From the NCBI RefSeq assembly GCF_000212735.1, contig NC_015510.1:3064315-3128314 (forward strand): a stretch of 64,000 nucleotides of DNA. The letters run 5' to 3'. The stretch is from Haliscomenobacter hydrossis DSM 1100. Lineage in GTDB: Bacteria; Bacteroidota; Bacteroidia; Chitinophagales; Saprospiraceae. The notes under the pieces were generated by a model that saw nothing but the letters and a program-made list of their open reading frames with translations, searched no databases and had not been told where the DNA came from. Position numbers and translations under genes: made by a program. The stretch's first letter is position 1; the number at the start of each line of letters is the position of its first letter. Shown here piece after piece: positions 28,085 to 36,222 of the stretch.

Positions 28085-29401
28085 ATGACTACATCCAATC
28101 GCCTTTTGTCCCTTGATGTGATGCGTGGCCTCACCATTGCAGGCATGATTTTGGTGAACAACCCCGGAGATTGGGGCAACGTATACGGCCCTTTGCTGCA
28201 CGCCGATTGGCATGGCTGTACCCCCACCGATTGGGTGTTTCCGTTTTTTTTGTTTATGGTTGGCGTAGCCATTCCGCTGGCTCTGGGAAAGCGCAAGGAT
28301 GAGGGGGAAGACCTACGAAAAATCTACCGAAAAATCATTAGTCGTTCACTGATCATCATTGGGCTAGGCTTGTTTCTCACGGCGCATCCTACGTTTTATT
28401 TCACCGACAAAACCAGTCCCTGGTATGTGGTGCATTTGATCATTATGGCTACGGCGATGGTTGCTGTTTTCACCCGTGAGGTCTTGAATCAAAAGCAGTT
28501 TCAGACGGAAACCTGGCAGCAGCGGCGCAAGTGGGTATCTTATCTGGCCTGGTCCGCCATCGCATGCATGGTGGTATTGGGGATTTTTTACTACGATTTC
28601 AGCCACATGCGTTTCCCGGGGGTATTGCAGCGGATTGGTTTGGTGTATTTGGCCTGTGGTTTTTTGTTCTTGAAAGCCAGCCCACGGATGCAACTGTTGA
28701 CCGGGGTAGGATTGCTCCTACTGTATTGGGGTTTGATGACCCTGGTGCCCGTGCCCGGAGGCATTGCACCCAATCTGGAGGCAGAAACCAACCTTGGCGC
28801 CTGGCTCGATCGGGCAATTTTCAGCACCAATCACCTTTGGGCTGCCGTCAAAACCTGGGACCCGGAAGGACTCTTGAGTACCATCCCCGCCATCGGCACG
28901 GGCATTGCGGGCATGTTGGCCGGAGAGTGGGTACGCAGTGAAAAAAGCGATTATGAAAAGGTCAGCGGACTGCTGGCGGTTGGGGCCTTGCTCTTTGCAC
29001 TGGGATTGATCTGGAATGAATTTTTTCCCCTCAACAAAAAAATCTGGACCAGTTCGTACGTGGTGTACATGGCGGGGATTTCCCTTTTGTTCCTCGGCAC
29101 CATCTATTGGTTGGTGGACATCAAGGGCTGGAAAGGCTGGATTGCACCCTTTCAGATATACGGCGTAAATGCCTTATTTGCCTTTTTGCTTTCAGGAATC
29201 GTTGCCCGCTTGCTGGGAACCATTAAAGTTCCGGGGCCAGAGGGAGAACCAGTTGGCATTGGCTCCTGGTTGTACCAGCACAGTTTTGTAAATTTCCTGT
29301 CGCCGATGAATGCGTCTTTGGCTTGGGCCATTTGTAACGTGCTCCTGATTTTGGGCGCGTGCTGGATTTTGTACCGCAATCGAATTTACATCAAGGTGTA
29401 A
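28085..29401 (+). CDS. Membrane acyltransferase, heparan-alpha-glucosaminide N-acetyltransferase-like (DUF5009)
   Basis: 438 residues with about ten membrane helices. The start MTTSNRLLSLDVMRGLTIAGM and the following WHGCTPTDWVFPFFLFMVGVAIPL are family signatures: SLDxxRG and the D-hFPFFLFxxG loop. HGSNAT-like proteins transfer acetyl groups across the membrane to glucosamine; bacterial substrates are not established. Convergent with the Crp gene four bases beyond its stop codon. Confidence 0.9.
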   Translation: MTTSNRLLSLDVMRGLTIAGMILVNNPGDWGNVYGPLLHADWHGCTPTDWVFPFFLFMVGVAIPLALGKRKDEGEDLRKIYRKIISRSLIIIGLGLFLTAHPTFYFTDKTSPWYVVHLIIMATAMVAVFTREVLNQKQFQTETWQQRRKWVSYLAWSAIACMVVLGIFYYDFSHMRFPGVLQRIGLVYLACGFLFLKASPRMQLLTGVGLLLLYWGLMTLVPVPGGIAPNLEAETNLGAWLDRAIFSTNHLWAAVKTWDPEGLLSTIPAIGTGIAGMLAGEWVRSEKSDYEKVSGLLAVGALLFALGLIWNEFFPLNKKIWTSSYVVYMAGISLLFLGTIYWLVDIKGWKGWIAPFQIYGVNALFAFLLSGIVARLLGTIKVPGPEGEPVGIGSWLYQHSFVNFLSPMNASLAWAICNVLLILGACWILYRNRIYIKV

Positions 29402-29404
29402 ACC

Positions 29405-30046
29405 TTACTTCAATTCAATCTTGTTTCGCCCCAGTTTGAGCTGGCCATCGTTTTCCAGTTGTTTCAACAGGCGGGATACAGCTTCACGTGAAGCGTTGAG
29501 GTCGTAGGCTATTTCCTGGTGGGTGGCGTTGATTATCTTCGAGTTGGTAGCCTTGGCTTTTTTGTCCAGATAGGCCAGGAGGCGTTCATCCATGTGGTGA
29601 AAAGCAATGCTGTCGATGGTGCGCACCAATTCCATCATGCGGTAGTCGTAGGTTTGCATGACGAAGTTTTTCCAACTTTGGTATTTGGTCATCCACTCAT
29701 CAACGTAGCGAATGGGGATACCAATCATGCGGGTATTTTCTTCGGCAATGGTGCGGATTTCACTTTTTTTGTTCATCATGCAACAAGTGAACGACATGGA
29801 ACAAGTTTGGCCACCTTGCAGGTAGTACAAAAAAAGCTCGTGCCCATCTTCATCCTCGCGCAATACCTTGATGGCACCGGTAATAACTAGGGGAACCATT
29901 TTTACGTATTGCCCTACATCCATAATTACGGTACCTGCGGAATATTCGGTCAATTTACCTACGGTGGCAATCTCTTCTTGTAAGCCTTTTTCGGCAATTT
30001 GGGGAAAATGCTTACGCACCAAGTCTAAAAGTGATTCATCTAGCAT
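29405..30046 (-). CDS. Crp/Fnr-family regulator with cysteine-rich sensor loop
   Basis: 213 residues: an N-terminal cyclic-nucleotide-binding-like barrel (VPLVITGAIKVLREDEDGHELFLYYL), dimer helix (MELVRTIDSIAFHHMDERLLAYL) and C-terminal winged HTH (THQEIAYDLNASREAVSRLLKQL). The barrel contains a cysteine cluster, TCSMSFTCCMM, where related proteins bind ligands, suggesting thiol or metal sensing. It is the last of a three-gene run after ArsR and DUF983 (14-base gap). Target genes are not evident. Confidence 0.9.
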   Translation of the reverse strand: MLDESLLDLVRKHFPQIAEKGLQEEIATVGKLTEYSAGTVIMDVGQYVKMVPLVITGAIKVLREDEDGHELFLYYLQGGQTCSMSFTCCMMNKKSEIRTIAEENTRMIGIPIRYVDEWMTKYQSWKNFVMQTYDYRMMELVRTIDSIAFHHMDERLLAYLDKKAKATNSKIINATHQEIAYDLNASREAVSRLLKQLENDGQLKLGRNKIELK

Positions 30047-30060
30047 GGTCTACTGGAAAT

Positions 30061-30444
30061 TTAAACTTGCTCTTTGTCTTTACTTTTCACCATCAAGCCC
30101 AACCAAACGGAACGGGATATTCTGAAAAGGAAAACATAAAATATAGCGGCTACACCAATCAAAATGATGAAAGACAAGTTGATGCTTAATCCAAACACCC
30201 AATGCAAAATCATCACAAACCCGATGGAAAAAAAACCGGAAACGATATAGGATACAAACATCGCTCCATAGTAAAACCCAGGCTCCGGAAAGTACGACTG
30301 CCCGCATTTGGGGCAATGTTCAGGCATATCCAGTGGGCGTTTGAAGGAAAAAGTAGGCGTGTAGAACATGTCTCCTTCACCACAATTGGGGCATTTCATC
30401 CCCCATATTCTGCTCAGTCTTGAGCTTTTTTTACTCGTACTCAT
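30061..30444 (-). CDS. DUF983 membrane protein with zinc-ribbon N terminus
   Basis: 127 residues. Two CPxC knuckles (MKCPNCGEGDMF and EHCPKCGQSYF) precede two membrane helices (YIVSGFFSIGFVMILHWVFGL; LSFIILIGVAAIFYVFLF). This matches DUF983, whose role is unknown. Its ATG overlaps the ArsR stop codon by four bases, indicating translational coupling. Confidence 0.88.
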   Translation of the reverse strand: MSTSKKSSRLSRIWGMKCPNCGEGDMFYTPTFSFKRPLDMPEHCPKCGQSYFPEPGFYYGAMFVSYIVSGFFSIGFVMILHWVFGLSINLSFIILIGVAAIFYVFLFRISRSVWLGLMVKSKDKEQV

Positions 30445-30782
30445 ATGTTACACTGACAATTATCGAGACATTCCAAAATCAGGGATACATCACGTTCCTT
30501 GAGGGAATACAGCATGCTGCGCCCTTCGCGTTTAACGGAAATGAGTCCCCGGAGGCGCATGTTCTGCAAATGGTGCGAAGTGAGCGATTGCTCGCTGCCC
30601 AGCATGTCGCAAATTTCGGTTACCGAAAGTTTGGCATGCTGCTCCAGCAGGTGAATGATCCCCAAGCGCATGGGGTGGGCCACCGTTTTGAGGATTGCTG
30701 CTATCCGCTCCAGCTTTTCCGCTTCTTTGCTTTCAGCGGTGGAACCATCTTTGTTGTACAATAGGCCACTTTGTGTTTCCAT
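30441..30782 (-). CDS. ArsR-family transcriptional regulator
   Basis: 113 residues. Winged-helix core: RIAAILKTVAHPMRLGIIHLLEQH, recognition helix region EQSLTSHHLQNMRLRGLISVKREGRSMLYSL. There is one Cys in the alpha3 position (TEICDML) and three at the C terminus (CLDNCQCNI), possible metal or persulfide ligands. First gene of the ArsR-DUF983-Crp run, so probably autoregulated. Confidence 0.9.
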   Translation of the reverse strand: METQSGLLYNKDGSTAESKEAEKLERIAAILKTVAHPMRLGIIHLLEQHAKLSVTEICDMLGSEQSLTSHHLQNMRLRGLISVKREGRSMLYSLKERDVSLILECLDNCQCNI

Positions 30783-30923
30783 ACAGGATTTGCGCTTTAG
30801 AGCTTGAAAAGCTCTTGGTGAACTTTCAACGTAATGATAAGGAATATTCAGGATATACGCTTGAATAGGCCATTAAGTTTTATGGAAGGGTATTTTGGTA
30901 GGGAAAAAGTGGGAAGGGGCTTA

Positions 30924-30968
30924 AACAACAAACTACAGAGAGCAATGAAGCTTCTGTAGTTTGTTGTT
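30924..30968. terminator. Perfect 16-bp hairpin downstream of tRNA-Leu
   Basis: AACAACAAACTACAGA pairs exactly with TCTGTAGTTTGTTGTT around a 13-base loop. It is 12 bases beyond the 3' end of the minus-strand tRNA, so it probably ends that transcript. Confidence 0.7.
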
Positions 30969-30980
30969 AAGAAAAATCTG

Positions 30981-31062
30981 TACCCAGAACAGGACTCGAA
31001 CCTGCACACCTTGCGGAACTACCACCTCAAAGTAGCGTGTCTACCAATTTCACCACCTGGGC
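30981..31062 (-). tRNA. tRNA-Leu (anticodon GAG)
   Basis: 82 nt, read on the minus strand. The acceptor GCCCAGG / TCTGGGT pairs with A at position 73, the D-loop has AATTGGTAGAC, the anticodon stem is CTACT/GGTAG with loop TTGAGGT (anticodon at 31026-31028), a long variable arm (class II) follows, and the T-arm is GCAGG-TTCGAGT-CCTGT. CCA is not encoded. Confidence 0.93.
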
Positions 31063-31155
31063 AAGGTATAAAATTGCTCTTTCGATTAGAGCGTTGCAAA
31101 ATTATAGTCCTACAACAACATATGCAAGAGGCTTGGATTATTTTTTGAAAACAAT

Positions 31156-31929
31156 TTATCCTTCCTGGGAACGCTCCAGCGCCGAGGCGCGCAAGCGTTG
31201 CAAAAACGGCGAGGCAAAAATAAATTGCTGGAGGGTTTCGTCCGTACTTTCGAGCACCTGGCTTTTATCGCCCCGCCAGGCCAGGCGTCCTTCGTGTACC
31301 AGCACGATATTGTCGCCAATTTCCATCACCGAGTTCATATCGTGGGTATTGATTACGGTGGTGATGTTTTTGTCGATGGTAATGTCCCGAATCAGCTCAT
31401 CGATCACGATGGCGGTTTTGGGGTCAAGACCCGAGTTGGGCTCATCACAAAACAAGTATTCGGGATTGAGTACAATGGCCCGGGCGATACCCACCCGTTT
31501 TTGCATACCCCCGCTGACCTCAGAAGGATATTTCTTGTGTACCTGCCCCAAACTCACCCGTTCCAAACAGCTGTCTACCTGCATGGCCTTTTCTTTCCAG
31601 GTCATGTGGGTAAACATATCCAGCGGGAAACGGATGTTTTCTTCCACCGTCATCGAGTCAAATAAGGCCGAGCCCTGGAAAAGCATACCCACTTTCATCC
31701 GAATGGTACGCATTTCTTTTTTATTGAGCTGACTGAAGTTTACATCTCCGTAAAAGATATCACCACTGGTAGGGCTAACCAAACCCACCAGGATTTTGAG
31801 CAAAACCGTTTTGCCAGCGCCACTTCGACCAATGATCAGGTTGGTTTTTCCGGGAAAAAACTCGGTGGTTATGCCCTTGAGCACCTCTTGGTCGCCGAAC
31901 GATTTGTGTATATCTATGGTGCGAATCAT
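31156..31929 (-). CDS. ABC transporter ATP-binding protein, MlaF-like
   Basis: 257 residues. Walker A GRSGAGKTVLLK, signature VSGGMQKRVGIARAI, Walker B YLFCDEPNSGLDP and a D-loop/H-switch NTHDMNSV. The Mla/Ttg2A subfamily is indicated by the adjacent MlaE permease, 6 bases upstream. Together they would move phospholipids or related lipids between membranes; the MlaD-type substrate-binding protein is not in this window. Confidence 0.92.
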   Translation of the reverse strand: MIRTIDIHKSFGDQEVLKGITTEFFPGKTNLIIGRSGAGKTVLLKILVGLVSPTSGDIFYGDVNFSQLNKKEMRTIRMKVGMLFQGSALFDSMTVEENIRFPLDMFTHMTWKEKAMQVDSCLERVSLGQVHKKYPSEVSGGMQKRVGIARAIVLNPEYLFCDEPNSGLDPKTAIVIDELIRDITIDKNITTVINTHDMNSVMEIGDNIVLVHEGRLAWRGDKSQVLESTDETLQQFIFASPFLQRLRASALERSQEG

Positions 31930-31935
31930 ACTGAT

Positions 31936-32679
31936 TTAGGTTAGGACAGATGCGATGAGGTAGTCGGCCAGAAGGATCAGAATGTCACTAAATACCACCG
32001 CATTGGTGCTTGCCTTGCCCAATTCGATGCTTCCCCCCTTTACATAGTACCCTTGGTAACAGGACACCGAAGTGAGAATAAACGCAAAAACCACTGCTTT
32101 GACAAACATCATAAAGACATTGTACTCCTGGAAAAAGGAGCGAACCCCCATGATGTAGTCGTTGTCGGACAAGCTGCCCGTGAGCACCATAGCCAGGTAA
32201 CCTCCAACAATGCTGACAAAGGCGGCAATCGCCACCAATAGTGGAATGACTACCAACGCGGCAATGATTTTGGGCAGGACCAAATATCCGGCGGTATTTA
32301 CCCCCATGATTTCCATGGCGTCGATGTGCTCTTTTTGGCGCATCCCGCCAATTTCTGAAGACATATTGGAGCCGACTTTTCCAGCCAATACCAAACAGGT
32401 AATGGTGGGGGCCAATTCGATGATGGTACTGTCGCGCACAATGTACCCGATGTAGTACAAAGGCACGAGGGTTCCGTCCAACTGGTAAGAAAACTGTACC
32501 GCCGTTACTGCCCCGATAAACAAAGAGATCAGGATGACGATCACCAGTGATCCAACGCCAATATCGTTCATTTGGCGGGTGGTCTCGCGGTAATACATGT
32601 AGGTGCGCTCCGGGCGAGCTAGCGCGGTGCCCATCATCATGATATAGCGACCAAAATGGTATAACTGTCTGGAAATCAT
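31936..32679 (-). CDS. ABC transporter permease, MlaE family
   Basis: 247 residues from the ATG giving MISRQLYHFGRYIMMMG; the longer frame would need TTG. MlaE hallmarks are LVIVILISLFIGAVTAVQFSYQL, GKVGSNMSSEIGGMRQKEHIDAMEIMGVNT and the glycine-rich last helices. Inner-membrane subunit of a lipid transporter, cotranscribed with the ATPase downstream. Confidence 0.93.
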   Translation of the reverse strand: MISRQLYHFGRYIMMMGTALARPERTYMYYRETTRQMNDIGVGSLVIVILISLFIGAVTAVQFSYQLDGTLVPLYYIGYIVRDSTIIELAPTITCLVLAGKVGSNMSSEIGGMRQKEHIDAMEIMGVNTAGYLVLPKIIAALVVIPLLVAIAAFVSIVGGYLAMVLTGSLSDNDYIMGVRSFFQEYNVFMMFVKAVVFAFILTSVSCYQGYYVKGGSIELGKASTNAVVFSDILILLADYLIASVLT

Positions 32680-32733
32680 TACTTCAGATAACAAGATTCA
32701 AAACAAAGGCACAAAATACGGGTTTTGGCTTGA

Positions 32734-32768
32734 TTTGTAGTGAATAATTTGAGGAATTGGTAGATTTG
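32734..32768 (+). promoter_or_regulatory. Putative Bacteroidota-type promoter of the GNAT gene
   Basis: A -7-like TAGATTTG at 32761-32768 fits TAnnTTTG and lies 36 bases before the ATG. A TTTG at 32734-32737 is the nearest -33 candidate, but the 23-base spacing is longer than usual. Confidence 0.45.
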
Positions 32769-32804
32769 TGCTCCACTACAAAAAGATCATACCCATACCC
32801 GGAC

Positions 32805-33332
32805 ATGGAGAACAACATCGAAATCCAGGCGGTTCAATCCCACGAGCTGCCTTTTTTGGTACAAATGAGCCGCGATACGTTTGTCCACAATTATGCCCAC
32901 CTCAACGAGCCCATTTTTTTTCAGCAATACCTGGATAAAGCTTTTGATCCAGAGCAGGTAGCGGCTGAATGGTCGGACCCACTAAATCGGTTTTTTTGGG
33001 TCAAAGTAAATGGAGAATACGCTGGTTACTGCAAACTAATGTTGGGTGCGGCGGTCAAAGGGCTGGAAGCAGCGGGAACACAGGTGCTGGAAATACAACG
33101 CATTTACGTTTTGGATGCCTATCAAAAATTAGGATTGGGCAAGCTCATGCTCCAAAAAGCCCTAGCAATTGCAGCGGAAAATGAGCTCACCTGGATTTGG
33201 TTGGGGGTGTGGGAAGACAACCACAAAGCCATCAACTGGTATACCTCGCAAGGTTTTGAGCCATTTGGAGAACATACTTTTTGGATGGGCGATGATCCGC
33301 AACGGGATTGGTTGATGCGGAGAAAGGTGTAA
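32805..33332 (+). CDS. GNAT-family N-acetyltransferase
   Basis: 175 residues from the ATG giving MENNIEIQAVQSHELPFLV. Acetyl-CoA-binding motif A is visible as IQRIYVLDAYQKLGLGKLMLQKAL (Q/RxxGxG/A), and motif B as WLGVWEDNHKAINWYTSQGFEPFG. This resembles spermidine/spermine or ribosomal-protein-type acetyltransferases, but the substrate is unknown. Stands alone. Confidence 0.92.
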   Translation: MENNIEIQAVQSHELPFLVQMSRDTFVHNYAHLNEPIFFQQYLDKAFDPEQVAAEWSDPLNRFFWVKVNGEYAGYCKLMLGAAVKGLEAAGTQVLEIQRIYVLDAYQKLGLGKLMLQKALAIAAENELTWIWLGVWEDNHKAINWYTSQGFEPFGEHTFWMGDDPQRDWLMRRKV

Positions 33333-33371
33333 AGTTCAAGCGACCAAGCATTCCTCGATCGCCTAAACCAA

Positions 33372-34037
33372 CTAATTTGATCCAAAATGAACAAAGACGC
33401 TTGCTCTTAACTTGTTGTTGTAAAATTCTCCTTTTGGATCGTAATAAGTCTCCCAGCCTTGGGTCGTGGTATAATGCAGGCCCATCCCCCAGCGCATTCC
33501 AGCAATTTTAGTGGGAAAAAAGCTGCGTAATCCAAATTCCAGCGTGCTGCCAAACCCCGCATCGCGGCCGTCCATGAGTTCGTTTTCCCATTCACTCACC
33601 CGTCGGCCGTCCGGGGTTTCGCGGTCTTCGCCAAAGAGGTAAAACCCGCCGCCAACTGTGCCAAACATAATCGGGATATCAAAAGCCACATTTTTGATGT
33701 TGAAAGAAGGAGCCAGCAGGAGGCCAAATGCTCCGTGGTCAGCACGTAGCGTGAGTTGGTTTTTACCCTTATAAACCATATCGTTGTGTGCTGGTGTACT
33801 GAAGGTCGCTCCGTTAATTGGGCCACTTCGACCATAACTTAGGATACCAACTTTGAGGTGATTTTTGAACAACTGTACCCCAAATGAAGCACCTATCGTT
33901 TTGCCCACATGCCCGTCCAAAAACATGGCACCTACTTCGGGGGTGATGAACCAGCCTATTTTCGGGCTTTTGGTTTCTTGGGCATTGACAATGAATTGGG
34001 TAAGCACAAAAAGTGTGCTGAGCAGCATATTTTTCAT
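33372..34037 (-). CDS. Outer-membrane beta-barrel-like protein
   Basis: 221 residues with a signal peptide (MKNMLLSTLFVLTQFIVNAQ). Strand-like repeats with aromatic girdles (FGVQLFKNHLKVGILSYG, FGLLLAPSFNIKNVAFDIP, MRWGMGLHYTTTQG) and a terminal strand RASVFVHFGSN point to an Omp barrel. Function unknown. Starts 38 bases after the next barrel gene ends, so the two may be one operon. Confidence 0.72.
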   Translation of the reverse strand: MKNMLLSTLFVLTQFIVNAQETKSPKIGWFITPEVGAMFLDGHVGKTIGASFGVQLFKNHLKVGILSYGRSGPINGATFSTPAHNDMVYKGKNQLTLRADHGAFGLLLAPSFNIKNVAFDIPIMFGTVGGGFYLFGEDRETPDGRRVSEWENELMDGRDAGFGSTLEFGLRSFFPTKIAGMRWGMGLHYTTTQGWETYYDPKGEFYNNKLRASVFVHFGSN

Positions 34038-34075
34038 CGTTGTTTGATTTAAAGGTTGAAAATGAAGGGAAGGGA

Positions 34076-34777
34076 TTAATAAGAAGGTTCCATCAGTAGC
34101 ACATTCCCTTTACCAGGCGTGCCTAAGCTGAGTCGCAAACCCGCCTGGGCCGACCAAACGAATTTTTGGGAGTCGCCACTGGCTCCAACCGCTGGCCCCA
34201 TCAGGGTTTTGGCAAACAAGGCGGATCGCTTGGATACTTGGTAAGCGACATTGGCGTGAATGGCGGTGCTGTTGTTTTCGAACAGGGCGGAAGGTTGTAC
34301 CTGAAACAGGGTAGGAAAACTTACTCCACTTTGAAAACGGAGTCGGTCGGTAGCTTTTATGCTTACCATCAAGCCTGGATCAAGTAGGATGGCGGTACTG
34401 TTTAACACTTCGTCGCGCACATCGTTGTCATCGGGGTCGATAATGCCCTGAAACCTGACACCGGGTCGAAAGAAGAAATGCAGATCGATGCGCTCATTTT
34501 GGTAAAGCTGCCAACTGATGGGTAAGCTCAAGGTACTTGCGTAACCTTCCGTGATGGGTTTGGCATCGATAAAACGGTATTGCGTTGAGGCCAGTTGCAG
34601 TTCAGCACCAATTCTGAGGCGGGAACTTAATTGCAAGCGGTAGGCAATGTTGGTAAAGAATCGATCTTGTTGAGAACTACCCACAGATAAGTCGAGCAAG
34701 CCCTGGGCATAGCCGACATTCAGCCCAAGCAGCAGGGCAAACAGGGTCAACAGCCCTCCTTTTTTTCTTTGTGTCAT
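34076..34777 (-). CDS. Outer-membrane beta-barrel-like protein
   Basis: 233 residues from the ATG giving MTQRKKGGLLTLFALLLGLNVGYAQ, a signal peptide; the upstream frame needs TTG. Contains amphipathic strands (IAYRLQLSSRLRIGAELQLAS, ISWQLYQNERIDLHFFFRPGV, VWSAQAGLRLSLG). No named family recognised; likely a porin-like or MetA-pathway-type barrel of unknown cargo. Upstream partner of the barrel gene at 33.4 kb. Confidence 0.7.
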   Translation of the reverse strand: MTQRKKGGLLTLFALLLGLNVGYAQGLLDLSVGSSQQDRFFTNIAYRLQLSSRLRIGAELQLASTQYRFIDAKPITEGYASTLSLPISWQLYQNERIDLHFFFRPGVRFQGIIDPDDNDVRDEVLNSTAILLDPGLMVSIKATDRLRFQSGVSFPTLFQVQPSALFENNSTAIHANVAYQVSKRSALFAKTLMGPAVGASGDSQKFVWSAQAGLRLSLGTPGKGNVLLMEPSY

Positions 34778-34904
34778 GATGATCAAATTGTATTGATGAA
34801 TGATGATACAAAGATGCAGCAGGTGTCCCCTTTAAGTCATTGACCTACATTTAGAAATATCTGAAAGTGATTGATAAATGTTAAGAAGGGTGTTATACAT
34901 AAAC

Positions 34905-35477
34905 TTAGCCCGCAATTTCTTTACGAATTCTACTCAACGCTTCGGGGGTAATGCCCAGGTAAGAGGCGATCATGTATTGTGGAACCCGTTGAAAAATGTG
35001 GGGTTTGTCTTTTAACAGCTTGAGGTAGCGCTGTTTTCCATCCAGCGCCATGAGTTCATTGTTGCGTTCCGCTACGGTGGCCAAGGCGTATTCTACAAAT
35101 CGACGACCCAAGGTAGCCAGCGAAATCGAGTGGGAAAAGATGGCGTCAGCATCCTCGCGGTGCAGCAAAAAAGCTTTGGTTGGCTCAATGGCATCAATGT
35201 TAAACAAGGAAGGTTTTTTTAAAAAGTAGCTGGCGCTCTCGTTGAACATGCTATTCTCCAAAAAAATGTTGCGGATGGACTCTTTGCTCCCATTGAAGTT
35301 GTAAATGCGCAGTGCGCCTTCAATGACAAAAATGCTGTGGTGGTGTACTTCTCCCTCCCGTAAAATCAGTTCTCCTTTTTTGTATTCAACATATTTGAAC
35401 CGCGGAAGGGCAAATGACCAGTCCGCTTCACTCAAAGGCATAACCCGATCAAAGGTATTCTTAAGTAAATCGAACAT
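34905..35477 (-). CDS. Crp/Fnr-family regulator (short, no canonical wing)
   Basis: 190 residues. cNMP-binding barrel (FKYVEYKKGELILREGEVHHHSIFVIEGALRIYNF) and a C-terminal HTH ending right after the recognition helix (MIASYLGITPEALSRIRKEIAG), the short form frequent in Bacteroidota. Related in plan to the regulator at 41.3 kb (KIAKYLGIHPESLSRIRKKV). Upstream of the two barrel genes but separated by about 130 bases, so it could control them; not shown by a visible operator. Confidence 0.88.
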   Translation of the reverse strand: MFDLLKNTFDRVMPLSEADWSFALPRFKYVEYKKGELILREGEVHHHSIFVIEGALRIYNFNGSKESIRNIFLENSMFNESASYFLKKPSLFNIDAIEPTKAFLLHREDADAIFSHSISLATLGRRFVEYALATVAERNNELMALDGKQRYLKLLKDKPHIFQRVPQYMIASYLGITPEALSRIRKEIAG

Positions 35478-35518
35478 GCTGAAACTTATTTAATACATCG
35501 GGAAATTTGAGTTTTTTC

Positions 35519-36145
35519 CTACCGCATTGGTGGTCTCTTTCTCTTTCCTCCTCCCGCTCCACCGCGTTGTACCATCTGGCCGCGCATTGGGCCCATGCGG
35601 TTGGCGGCATTGAGTTGGCCTTTGTTTTGCTTCAGGGCTTTGTCAAACTCTTCAATCTGGTTTTTGATCATTCCCTCTGTGACCTTAAGTTGTCTGAGGT
35701 TGCGCATGTGCGCTTCGGCCTCCTTGATTTTTCCCTTGTTGGCTTTGATGCTGGCCAATTGCAGTTCAATCATGGCTTTTTCGTTGTCGGTAGGCAACTT
35801 TAAAGACTGAGCCTTATTGAGGTAAATTTCTCCTTCATCGGTGTTTTTGCCAGCCATGGCAATGGTGCCTTTCAACATGTAGTAGTAAGCACGGTTGGTC
35901 ACGTACAACCATTCCGGCTTCAAGGTTAGGCCGAGGCGTTTGGATGCCGCATCCATATCGCCCGATTGCATGATTTCTGCAGCCGACTGCACCGTGCCCA
36001 GCAAAACATAACCCACTGCCAAGCCCAAACCGATCAAAACAAACGGGAAGCCGTACCAAAATCCGAAGGCTGCGGAAAGCGCGATGCCACCCAGAGTCAA
36101 AACTCCCATCAACGCAAAACGCAAATGAATATTTATTGTAAACAT
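35519..36145 (-). CDS. Membrane protein with helical (TPR-like) domain, unknown function
   Basis: 208 residues from the ATG giving MFTINIHLRFALMGVLTLGG. Two membrane helices in the first 60 residues (FALMGVLTLGGIALSAAFGFWYG; LIGLGLAVGYVLLGTVQ) precede helical pairs of TPR type (AYYYMLKGTIAMAGKNTDEGEIYLNKAQ; ATIELQLASIKANKGKIKEAE-like) and a basic, Met/Gly-rich tail (GAGGGKRKRPPMR). Not recognised as a named family. No clear operon partner. Confidence 0.75.
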   Translation of the reverse strand: MFTINIHLRFALMGVLTLGGIALSAAFGFWYGFPFVLIGLGLAVGYVLLGTVQSAAEIMQSGDMDAASKRLGLTLKPEWLYVTNRAYYYMLKGTIAMAGKNTDEGEIYLNKAQSLKLPTDNEKAMIELQLASIKANKGKIKEAEAHMRNLRQLKVTEGMIKNQIEEFDKALKQNKGQLNAANRMGPMRGQMVQRGGAGGGKRKRPPMR

Positions 36146-36222
36146 GCTCGCTGTTATTTTTGCGGGCAAAGGTAGCCAGTGGCGAGCACACTTCAAAAAA
36201 GTAAAGGCTTTTTATCAAAAGA

